Position numbers and translations under genes: made by a program
In this document: in pieces, positions 35,321 through 42,366 of the stretch
Layout: every line of letters starts with the position of its first letter
How positions within the stretch are numbered: the first letter of the stretch is position 1
Notes under the pieces: model-generated
Told to the model about the DNA's origin: nothing
Databases searched by the model: none
The model's input: only the letters and a program-made list of their open reading frames with translations
Source of the DNA: Paraplanobispora siamensis
Lineage (GTDB): Bacteria; Actinomycetota; Actinomycetes; Streptosporangiales; Streptosporangiaceae
Direction of reading: 5' to 3'
Length of the DNA stretch: 64,000 bases
NCBI RefSeq assembly: GCF_016863175.1
Contig: NZ_BOOJ01000032.1
Coordinates: forward strand, 1-64,000

Positions 35321-35388
35321 TCGTCACCGAACCGAAACGAAGATCAGCCAACTACCGCTAATTCCTGCACTCATCCTCCTCGCGGGCC
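35321..35388. repeat. Right 68-bp inverted arm of the accessory island
   Basis: Inverted partner of 30648-30715. Its outer edge lies two bases from the stop codon of the next gene, and its inner edge lies near the broken start of the Tn3 transposase fragment. Confidence 0.75.
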
Positions 35389-35389
35389 T

Positions 35390-35743
35390 TCAAGCGAGGA
35401 TGAGCACGCTCACCAGGTTGTTGCCGAAGGGCGATCCGTTGGACAGGATCCACACGCGCTTGTTGCCGAGCAGGGCCGCCTTGGCCAGTTCGAAGGCCCA
35501 CTGCGGCCAGGTCGAGGAGTAACCGGTGTTGGCGTTCTCGTCGTTGAACTGGACGGAGTGGTTCCCGCTGGAGTTCTGGCCGGCGAAGGCGATCCGGCCG
35601 GTGAACGAGCTGATGCTCGCCTGGGTGACCACCTCCATGAGCTGCTGCGGCAGGCCGGGCCGGGAGACGTCCTGGATGACCAGCTCCGCCGATGCCTGTT
35701 CGAACTTGAGCGCCACGTCGGACTGCTGGCTCTGTTCCGGCAT
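35390..35743 (-). CDS. Small unrecognised soluble protein
   Basis: A 117-residue protein with ATG 35743 and AGGAG seven bases upstream. It has an N-terminal acidic/Gln-rich tail, a middle segment (FTGRIAFAGQNSSGNHSVQF) and a C-terminus with alternating hydrophobics (KRVWILSNGSPFGNNLVSVL). There is no signal peptide. I do not recognise the family. A longer frame starting upstream lacks a ribosome site. Confidence 0.6.
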   Translation of the reverse strand: MPEQSQQSDVALKFEQASAELVIQDVSRPGLPQQLMEVVTQASISSFTGRIAFAGQNSSGNHSVQFNDENANTGYSSTWPQWAFELAKAALLGNKRVWILSNGSPFGNNLVSVLILA

Positions 35744-35953
35744 GTCGATCTCCTGACAGGTAGGAGTGGATATGTCTGACATCGATGCTGTAGCCATGTC
35801 CTGCCGGAGGGCTTCGGGGACCGGCCCGGGGAATTCCCCAGTCTCGGCCGGGATCGGGGACTCTTCCGACGCGGGGAAAGTCCTTCCTGGGAAAGTCCTG
35901 GGAGAGGCGGAGCGGACCTTCCGCGGCGGGGGACGAGCGGAGAAGGTGATCGT

Positions 35954-36880
35954 ATGAGAACACGAGCCGTCATCACCGTGTTATCCACGCTGCTTCTCGT
36001 TCTTCTGGGCGTGCCCGCGACCGCGCAGGCCGACGGCGCGGCTCCGTTCCCCGAGGTCTTCCCGCTGCCCGACGGGTTCCAACCGGAGGGGATCGCCACC
36101 GGTCCCGGGCCGGCGGCCTACTTCGGGTCGCGCGCCACCGGCGACATCTACCGCGCCGACCTGCGGACCGGCAAGGGGAAGATCATCAGCAAGGGGCCGG
36201 GCACGCCGTCGCTCGGGCTCAAGACCGACAAGAGGGGGCGGCTGTTCGTCTCCGGCGGCACCGCCGGGAACGCGCGGGTGGTCGACATCCGCACCGGCGA
36301 GGTGATCAGGTCCTACACCCTGGCCACCGGCGCGTCCTTCGTCAACGACGTGGTCCTGACCGGCCGGGCGGCCTGGTTCACCGACTCGACCAACCCCGTC
36401 CTGTACCGGCTGCCCCTCGGGCGCCACGGGAGCCTGCCCGACGAGGCGGTGCGCCTGCCGCTCATCGGCGACATCGTGTACGGCACCGGCGTCAACGCCA
36501 ACGGCATCGCCGAGACGCCCGACGGCAGGTCGCTGCTCATCGTGCAGTCCAACACCGGCACGCTGTTCCGCGTGAACCCCGCCACCGGCGCCACCACGCG
36601 CGTGGACCTGGGCGGGGAGACGCTGACCAACGGGGACGGGCTGCTGCTGATCGGCCGCACGCTGTACGTCGTGCAGAACCGCCTCAACACGGTGGCTGTG
36701 ATCCACATCAGCCGCGACGGGTCCTCGGGCCGGGTCGTCGACCGGCTGACCGATCCGGACTTCGACGTGCCGACCACGGTGGGGGCGTTCGGCGACCGGC
36801 TCTATCTCCCCAACGCCCGGTTCACCACCCCGCCCACCCCGACGACCCCGTACACCGCGGTCTCCATCCCCAGGCGGTGA
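35954..36880 (+). CDS. Secreted SMP-30/gluconolactonase-like beta-propeller
   Basis: A 308-residue exported protein. The signal peptide MRTRAVITVLSTLLLVLLGV probably ends at AQA-DG. Repeated propeller blades follow (PEGIATGPGPAAYFGS, NDVVLTGRAAWFTDSTNPVL, NANGIAETPDGRSLLIVQS, LTNGDGLLLIGRTLYVVQN), the pattern of the SMP-30/LRE family. Catalytic metal ligands are not certain. The ATG has GAGAAGG upstream. It may be a lactonase or simply a binding propeller. Confidence 0.78.
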   Translation: MRTRAVITVLSTLLLVLLGVPATAQADGAAPFPEVFPLPDGFQPEGIATGPGPAAYFGSRATGDIYRADLRTGKGKIISKGPGTPSLGLKTDKRGRLFVSGGTAGNARVVDIRTGEVIRSYTLATGASFVNDVVLTGRAAWFTDSTNPVLYRLPLGRHGSLPDEAVRLPLIGDIVYGTGVNANGIAETPDGRSLLIVQSNTGTLFRVNPATGATTRVDLGGETLTNGDGLLLIGRTLYVVQNRLNTVAVIHISRDGSSGRVVDRLTDPDFDVPTTVGAFGDRLYLPNARFTTPPTPTTPYTAVSIPRR

Positions 36881-36966
36881 GCGGGCCGGATCCCCGGCGG
36901 TGAACGGGCCGGAAATCCCCTTCCCGTGATCGCCTTTTGCGGGGCCTGATCGGGCAATATTGGGCC

Positions 36967-37992
36967 ATGACTGTGGACACTTGGCTCGTCGTCGGCCTGG
37001 ACAACGGTGGAACCGCCAACAACGCCACCGTGATCGACTCCTCGGGGCGCTTCCTGGTCGACACCTTGGTGGAGAACCCGAGTTTCGTGCGGCAGGGGCC
37101 GGAGGTCGCGATCCCGGCGCTCGAGCAGGCGTTCGACAACGTGCTCGAACACGTCGGGGCGACCAGGGCCCAGGTCCGGGCCGTGGGGCTGGACACCCCC
37201 GGCCCGGCCAGCGCGAACGGGGTCATCTCCTCCAAGGGGGGCACCAACTTCGGTCACCCGGGCTGGCGCGGGTTCGACTTCCGCGGAGCGCTGGAGGCCC
37301 GCCTGGGGATCCCGGTCGTCTACAACAACGACGGCAACGCCGCGGCGCTGTACGCCCACCACCTGCACTTCGGGATCGCGGCCGCCGAGCGCTCCTCGAT
37401 CTCGGCGATCGTGGGCACCGGGCTGGGCGGCGGGGTCATCGAGTCCGGACTGGTCGTCAGGGGGGCCGCCGGCATGGCCGGGGAGCTCGGCCACGTCCAC
37501 ATCCCGCTGCACGGGCTCCTGGAGGACGGCCAGCCCCTGCCCCGGTGCAACTGCGGCTTCGTCGGCGACGCCGAGAGCGTGGCGTCCCTGACGGGGATCG
37601 AGCTCAACCTGCTGCCGTTCTGGCTGAGCCGTTTCCCCGGTCACGAGCTCGCCGCGGTCGAGCCCGTCGGCAAGGCCGCCAAGCTGCTGCGGGGATACGC
37701 CGAGAACGGCGACGAGCTGGCGCTGAAGGTCTTCGAGCAGCAGGCGATGGCGCTGGGCCGGCTGTTCACGATCGCCGCCAACTTCACCGATCCCGACGCC
37801 TACTTCGTCGGGGGCGGCGTAGTGGAGGCCGCGCCGCACTTCCGCGAGTGGTTCCTGGACAAGGTCCGCGAGAACACCGTCCTGCGCGCCGAGCAGCGCG
37901 AGGCGACGACCATCTCCCTGGTCCGCGACCTGGACATGGCCGGAGCCCGGGGCGCGGCCCTGGCCGCCCTGGCCCACGCGCCCGGCCGCTGA
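36967..37992 (+). CDS. ROK-family sugar kinase/regulator-like protein
   Basis: A 341-residue ROK protein without an N-terminal DNA-binding domain, so more likely a kinase. It has the phosphate-binding GLDNGGTANNATV, the sugar-contact region VYNNDGNAAALYAHH, and GTGLGGGVI. The usual zinc motif CxCGxxGCxE is altered to CNCGFVGDAES, losing one Cys and the terminal spacing. ATG 36967 gives the family-standard N-terminus; CAATAT just upstream may be a -10 for a leaderless message. Substrate unknown. Confidence 0.82.
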   Translation: MTVDTWLVVGLDNGGTANNATVIDSSGRFLVDTLVENPSFVRQGPEVAIPALEQAFDNVLEHVGATRAQVRAVGLDTPGPASANGVISSKGGTNFGHPGWRGFDFRGALEARLGIPVVYNNDGNAAALYAHHLHFGIAAAERSSISAIVGTGLGGGVIESGLVVRGAAGMAGELGHVHIPLHGLLEDGQPLPRCNCGFVGDAESVASLTGIELNLLPFWLSRFPGHELAAVEPVGKAAKLLRGYAENGDELALKVFEQQAMALGRLFTIAANFTDPDAYFVGGGVVEAAPHFREWFLDKVRENTVLRAEQREATTISLVRDLDMAGARGAALAALAHAPGR

Positions 37993-38073
37993 GCGCCCGC
38001 GGGGCGGGCGGCGGATCCGGATCGTGACCATGGCCGGGTCACGGGGTGGTCGGTATCACGCTACCTTGGGCGG

Positions 38074-38550
38074 GTGGAGGAGATCGACCGCCGGATCGTG
38101 ACGTTGCTGGCCAAGGACGGCCGGATGAGCTTCACCGACCTGGCCCGGGAGACCGGGCTGTCGGTGTCGGCGGTGCACCAGCGGGTGCGCCGGTTGGAGA
38201 GGCGCGGAGTCGTGCGGGGTTACGCGGCCCTGGTGGACTACGACGCGGTCGGGCTCCCCCTCACCGCGTTCGTCTCCATCAAGCCCATCGACCCGGCCGC
38301 CGCCGACGACGCCCCCGTACGGCTGGCCCACCTGAGCGCCATCGAGGCCTGCCACAGCGTCGCGGGCGACGAGAGCTACATCCTCAAGGTGCGCGTGTCC
38401 TCGCCCAGCGCCCTCGAGGAGCTGCTCAGCCAGATCCGCGTGGCGGCCAACGTCTCCACCCGCACCACGGTCGTCCTCAGCACGCCGTACGAACACCGGC
38501 CCCCGGACCTGATCGACGCCGAGGCCGAGCCGGAGCCGGAGAAGCACTGA
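38074..38550 (+). CDS. Lrp/AsnC-family transcriptional regulator
   Basis: A 158-residue regulator with an N-terminal helix-turn-helix (residues 1-60, DRRIVTLLAKDGRMSFTDLA, SVSAVHQRVRRLERRGVV) and a C-terminal RAM effector domain (about 65-145, AFVSIKPIDP, VAGDESYILKVRV). These proteins bind amino acids as octamers or dimers. The GTG start has no clear ribosome site. The acidic tail (DAEAEPEPEKH) is unusual but unlikely to matter. Confidence 0.9.
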   Translation: MEEIDRRIVTLLAKDGRMSFTDLARETGLSVSAVHQRVRRLERRGVVRGYAALVDYDAVGLPLTAFVSIKPIDPAAADDAPVRLAHLSAIEACHSVAGDESYILKVRVSSPSALEELLSQIRVAANVSTRTTVVLSTPYEHRPPDLIDAEAEPEPEKH

Positions 38551-39007
38551 GGCGCCGCGGCCTGACGGCGCTTCTCAGCCGGAGTCGGACGGCGCCTCGA
38601 TCGGGAACAGGGTCGGGCTGAGCAGGTACTGCGCGCGATCGGGCGCGGGCCTTGGTGGAGGCGGAGCTTCCCCGCCTGAAACACTCGCGCGAGCTGTGGG
38701 TCCTCGAGTATGAGCTCCTGAGGGGGACGGACATCAGCCGGGCACCGGTGGGCAGAGGAGCGCCTGGGGCGACGACGGGTTGCTCATGGCCGGTCGTTCA
38801 CGGGGAAGGCGAGGATGGATTCCGGTGCCGGTGGGCCGGAGCGTCACGTCCAAGGGCACGTGACCGGGTACGGCAGAGCAGCCGCCTGGACCGTCTGTGC
38901 TGGACCGTCTGCGTCGGGGCGCAGCTTGGGTGGGTGACACCCGGCTCACTGGGGACGTGCTTCACGGGTGGGCGGCACCCGGACCGTGGGGACGGCCCGG
39001 GTGGGGG
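38551..39007. other. Intergenic region, possibly with a gene remnant
   Basis: No intact gene. Minus-strand frames between about 38575 and 38720 read ELILEDPQLARVFQAGKLRL and, one frame away, RAQYLLSPTLFPIEAPSDSG ending in a stop near 38577. This looks like a decayed C-terminus of an unidentified protein. The rest shows nothing recognisable. Confidence 0.3.
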
Positions 39008-39097
39008 TCACCTCTTCGGGCGGGCGATGAGCGACGTGATGATGACCATCAGGGCGATGATCGCTGCGACGATGACGATCGCTGTCGGCCAATCCAT
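39008..39097 (-). CDS. 29-residue single-helix membrane peptide
   Basis: The ATG at 39097 is preceded by a perfect AGGAGG six bases upstream. The product starts MDWPTAIVIVAAIIALMVII and ends SLIARPKR: one membrane helix with a basic tail. The strong ribosome site argues that it is translated. The open frame continues 59 residues further upstream, but that part looks non-coding. Function unknown; it could be a small accessory subunit or toxin-like peptide. Confidence 0.6.
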   Translation of the reverse strand: MDWPTAIVIVAAIIALMVIITSLIARPKR

Positions 39098-39225
39098 GAC
39101 AGCCTCCTTTCGCGGAGCGGTCGTGTCACCGCTCCGGGCGCCGCGGGGCGGGCCGCTTCGGCGACTGAGGGCCGCTGACGGCCTTCTCTCCGCGGGTGCT
39201 CCCGATTCCAGCGTGGACGGGGACG

Positions 39226-40116
39226 TCACCGGGCGATACCGGCGAACGTCCCGCGGTGACGGGCCATAGGCCACATCCTGCGCGGCCTGGGAAACGGGTC
39301 ACGGGCGGGCGCCGGGGGCGCGGCGGAGCGGGGGGAGCCCAGGCTCCGGGACAGGGCGCGGGCCGTGGCGCGCACCGCGGGGGACAGGCCGCGCGGTTCG
39401 GCTCCGCCCGCCGGGACGACGACCGACAGCGCCGCGACGACGCTGTCGTCCCCGCCGTGTACCGGTGCGGCCACGGCGACCACCGGGCCCGGCTCCGAGC
39501 GCTCGACGACCGCCAGTCCGGTCCTGCGCACCTCCGCCAGAGTCCGCCGCAGGGCGGCGGGGGAGACGGGGACGCCCTCGGGTTCGTGGACCAGCGGCCG
39601 GGCCAGGATCCGGTCCTGGAACTGCGCCTCGGCGTGCGCCAGCAGTACCAGGCCGACGCCGGTGGAGTGCAGGGGCAGCCGGCCGCCGACGCGGTAGAGC
39701 ACGTTGACGGCGTCGCGGGCCGACAGCCGCTCGACGAGCAGCGCCTCGGCGCCGTCGCGCACCGCGAGCAGGACGTGCTGGTGGGTCGCCTCGTACAGGT
39801 CCTCCATGTACGGCAGCGCCACCTCGCGCAGCCCGTGGCCGCGCGGGGCGAGCGAGGCCAGCTCCCACAGGCGCAGGCCGATCACGTACCGGCCGTCGGC
39901 GCCGCGCTCCAGCGCGCCCAGCTGCAGCAGGCGCCGGGCCAGCCGCAGGGCCGTGCTCGGCGGCGTGCCGCTGGCCCGGCTCAGTTCGGCCAGGGTCATG
40001 GAGCGGCGGGTCGCGGTGAAGGCGGTGAGCAGGGCGAAGGCCCGGTCGATCACCGGTTCGCCGTGCGCCGGCCGGCGGCCCCGGGGCGCGGGGGAGGCGC
40101 CGGAAGCGTTCGTCAC
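39226..40116 (-). CDS. IclR-family transcriptional regulator
   Basis: A 296-residue regulator. An N-terminal winged helix (about 18-75: VIDRAFALLTAF, MTLAELSRASGTPPSTALRL) is followed by the IclR effector domain (about 90-255: LYEATHQHVLLAV, LPLHSTGVGLVLLAH, AAPVHGGDDSVVAALSV). GTG 40116 gives the expected N-terminus; the longer open frame to 40275 covers promoter repeats. It is divergent from the aromatic-degradation operon, which it probably controls. Confidence 0.9.
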   Translation of the reverse strand: MTNASGASPAPRGRRPAHGEPVIDRAFALLTAFTATRRSMTLAELSRASGTPPSTALRLARRLLQLGALERGADGRYVIGLRLWELASLAPRGHGLREVALPYMEDLYEATHQHVLLAVRDGAEALLVERLSARDAVNVLYRVGGRLPLHSTGVGLVLLAHAEAQFQDRILARPLVHEPEGVPVSPAALRRTLAEVRRTGLAVVERSEPGPVVAVAAPVHGGDDSVVAALSVVVPAGGAEPRGLSPAVRATARALSRSLGSPRSAAPPAPARDPFPRPRRMWPMARHRGTFAGIAR

Positions 40117-40125
40117 CTGTGCAGT

Positions 40126-40179
40126 GTGCCGTACGACCGCAGCGTGCCGTACGACCGCAGCGTGCCCCACGGCCGGAAC
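40126..40179. promoter_or_regulatory. 18-bp direct repeats between iclR and the catabolic operon
   Basis: GTGCCGTACGACCGCAGC occurs at 40126-40143 and, identically, at 40144-40161. A diverged third copy (GTGCCCCACGGCCGGAAC) occupies 40162-40179. The array starts nine bases upstream of the iclR start and lies between the two divergent units, the expected place for IclR-type operators. Confidence 0.6.
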
Positions 40180-40377
40180 GTGCCTCGCGGTGCGCCCCGG
40201 AAATGGACACCGGAAGGGACGCGGGGGCGCCCTCGGACAACGCCACCGGAACATCGCACCGCGCGTGCCGTTCAATGAAATTCCGGCTGGTGCGGACGGG
40301 GACGCCGCCCTAGTTTTTCCGGTCAGCGGGCATGACGCCCGTCACACGGAGAACCGATCCGATTGCGGGGAACGCCG

Positions 40378-40557
40378 ATGACCGCGCAGTTCGCGCAGCC
40401 CGGCGCCGAGGGCTTGGCCCTCCCGGGTGAGCCCGTGCGGCTGATCGAGGGCGCCGACCACCTGTGGACCGGACTGGAGGACGGCGAGCCCCTCTTCCGC
40501 GAGGCGCTGGAGTTCGCCCGCCGCCTCCTGCAGCAGGTCCCGGCCGGCACGGCCTGA
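40378..40557 (+). CDS. 59-residue protein, possible alpha/beta-hydrolase fragment
   Basis: The ATG at 40378 follows GCGGGGAA. The product contains EPVRLIEGADHLWTGLEDGE and a C-terminal helix (LFREALEFARRLLQQV). It resembles the last strand, catalytic His loop and final helix of an alpha/beta hydrolase, without the rest of the enzyme. It precedes the dioxygenase gene by 40 bases. It could be a translated leader of the operon or a relic. Confidence 0.4.
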   Translation: MTAQFAQPGAEGLALPGEPVRLIEGADHLWTGLEDGEPLFREALEFARRLLQQVPAGTA

Positions 40558-40597
40558 GACCTTCCACCGTGAACCCCCGACGAGGAGCCACCACCCC

Positions 40598-41515
40598 ATG
40601 AAACCGGCCGTCACCGGATCCCCGCACGAGCGGCTCGACGCGCTGCTGGCCCAGGTCCTCGACTCCCTGGGAGGCGAGGACGAGCGGCTGCGCGAGCTGG
40701 TCGCGAGCATCGTCACGCACCTGCACGCCTTCGTGCGCGAGACCGGGCCCACCGAGGCCGAGTGGCTGCGCGCCGTGGACTTCCTGGTCCGCACCGGGCA
40801 CGCCTGCACCGACAGGCGCAACGAGTTCATCCTGCTGTCCGACATGCTGGGCCTGACCTCGGCCGTCGACGAGGTCAACCACACCGGCCCGCCGACCATG
40901 ACCCCCAGCTCGGTCGAGGGTCCCTTCCACTCGCCCGCCCCGCCCCGCGAGATGGGCGCCTGGATCGCCGAGGGATCCGAGCGTGACCGGGGTGAGGCCG
41001 CAGTCGTGCACGGCAGGGTCACCGACTGCGACGGGCGCCCGCTGCCGGGCGCCGTGCTCGACGTCTGGCAGGCCGACGACGCCGGGCTGTACGACAGTCA
41101 GGACGCCGCGCAGCCGGAGGGCAACCTGCGGGCCCTGCTGACCACGGGCGAGGACGGCTCCTACTGGTTCCGTACGGTACGGCCGAGCAGCTACCCGGTG
41201 CCCACCGACGGCCCGGTCGGTGAGCTGCTGCGCGCGCTGGGCCGCCACCCCATGCGCCCGGCCCACGTCCACATCCGGGTCGAGGCGGCCGGGCACCGGC
41301 CGCTGACCACCCACATCTTCGTCGACGGCGACCCCTACCTCGGCTCCGACGCCGCCTTCGCGGTCAAGGACGCGCTCGTCGCGCCCTTCCGGCCGTGCGA
41401 GGACCCGGCCGCGGCGGACCGCTTCGACATGAAGGGCCCCTTCCTGGAGGCCGAGTTCGACATCCGGCTGGTCGCGGAGGACCTGCGGCCGGTCGCGGAA
41501 GGAGACACGCGTTGA
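40598..41515 (+). CDS. Intradiol ring-cleavage dioxygenase (catechol/hydroxyquinol type)
   Basis: A 305-residue non-haem Fe(III) dioxygenase that opens a catechol or hydroxyquinol ring between the hydroxyls. The helical dimerisation domain (1-110) is followed by the beta-sandwich with iron ligands Tyr (AGLYDSQ), Tyr (PSSYPVP), His and His (RPAHVHIRV). Sequence flavour is closest to hydroxyquinol 1,2-dioxygenases, but this is a judgement. It overlaps the next gene by four bases (TTGA), indicating an operon. Confidence 0.88.
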   Translation: MKPAVTGSPHERLDALLAQVLDSLGGEDERLRELVASIVTHLHAFVRETGPTEAEWLRAVDFLVRTGHACTDRRNEFILLSDMLGLTSAVDEVNHTGPPTMTPSSVEGPFHSPAPPREMGAWIAEGSERDRGEAAVVHGRVTDCDGRPLPGAVLDVWQADDAGLYDSQDAAQPEGNLRALLTTGEDGSYWFRTVRPSSYPVPTDGPVGELLRALGRHPMRPAHVHIRVEAAGHRPLTTHIFVDGDPYLGSDAAFAVKDALVAPFRPCEDPAAADRFDMKGPFLEAEFDIRLVAEDLRPVAEGDTR

Positions 41516-42366
41516 GGCTCATCGGCATGGTCACCGGCGGGGACCGCGGCAGGCGGCAGGTCACCGTCGGCGTCGTGACGGACGGCGCCGTCACACCCCT
41601 GGCGGAGGTCACCGACTTCTACGCCGACCTGCCGCACTGGCTGGAGGAGGCGCGCGCGGCGGGAAGGGGCGCGGTGCCGCTGGCGGAGGTGGAACTCGCG
41701 CCGCCCGTGCCCCCCTCGGCCCGGGTGCTGTGCATCGGGCTCAACTACCGGGCGCACGCCGCCGAGGGAGGGTTCCGGCCGCCGGAGCACCCGACCGTGT
41801 TCGGCCGGTGGACCGCCTCGCTGTCGGTGACCGGCACGCCGGTGCCGGTGCCCGCCAACGAGCCGGGACTGGACTGGGAGGGCGAGGTCGCCGCGATCGT
41901 CGGCGCCCGGCTGGCCGACGCCGGCGAGAGCGAGGCCGAGGCCGGCGTCCTGGGCTACGCCGTCTTCAACGACCTCACCGCCCGCACCGCCCAGAAGCTC
42001 ACCACGCAGTGGACGCTGGGCAAGAACGCCGACCTCAGCGGGCCGATCGGCCCCATCGTCACCGCCGACGAGGCAGGGAGCCTCGCCGACGGCCTGCGCC
42101 TGGTCACCCGGGTCAACGGCGAGGTCATGCAGGACGGCGACACCCGGGACATGATCTTCACCGTGCCGGAGCTGCTGTCGCGGATCAGCGCCACGATGAC
42201 GCTCCACCCCGGCGACGTCATCGCCACCGGCACCCCCGAGGGCGTCGGCTACGTCCGCACGCCGCCGAGGCTGCTGACGCCCGGCGACGTGGTGGAGGTC
42301 GAGGTCGAACGGCTCGGCCTGCTGCGCACCCCCGTCACCGACGCCTCCGCGCGGAGCGGCGCATGA
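41512..42366 (+). CDS. Fumarylacetoacetate hydrolase-family protein
   Basis: A 284-residue FAH-fold enzyme. The signature segments are VLCIGLNYRAHA, metal ligands around DWEGEVAAIVG and FNDLTAR, LGKNADLSGPIGP and GDVIATGTPEGVGY. TTG 41512 is chosen because GAAGGAG lies seven bases upstream and the start overlaps the dioxygenase stop. Members hydrolyse or decarboxylate ring-cleavage products, so it may act on the product of the neighbouring dioxygenase. The next gene overlaps by four bases. Confidence 0.87.
   Translation: MRLIGMVTGGDRGRRQVTVGVVTDGAVTPLAEVTDFYADLPHWLEEARAAGRGAVPLAEVELAPPVPPSARVLCIGLNYRAHAAEGGFRPPEHPTVFGRWTASLSVTGTPVPVPANEPGLDWEGEVAAIVGARLADAGESEAEAGVLGYAVFNDLTARTAQKLTTQWTLGKNADLSGPIGPIVTADEAGSLADGLRLVTRVNGEVMQDGDTRDMIFTVPELLSRISATMTLHPGDVIATGTPEGVGYVRTPPRLLTPGDVVEVEVERLGLLRTPVTDASARSGA

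Noticed and set aside
38652-39269. Plus-strand open frame of 205 codons
   Set aside because: No ribosome site, no family match, and it lies antisense to the 29-residue membrane peptide with its strong AGGAGG.
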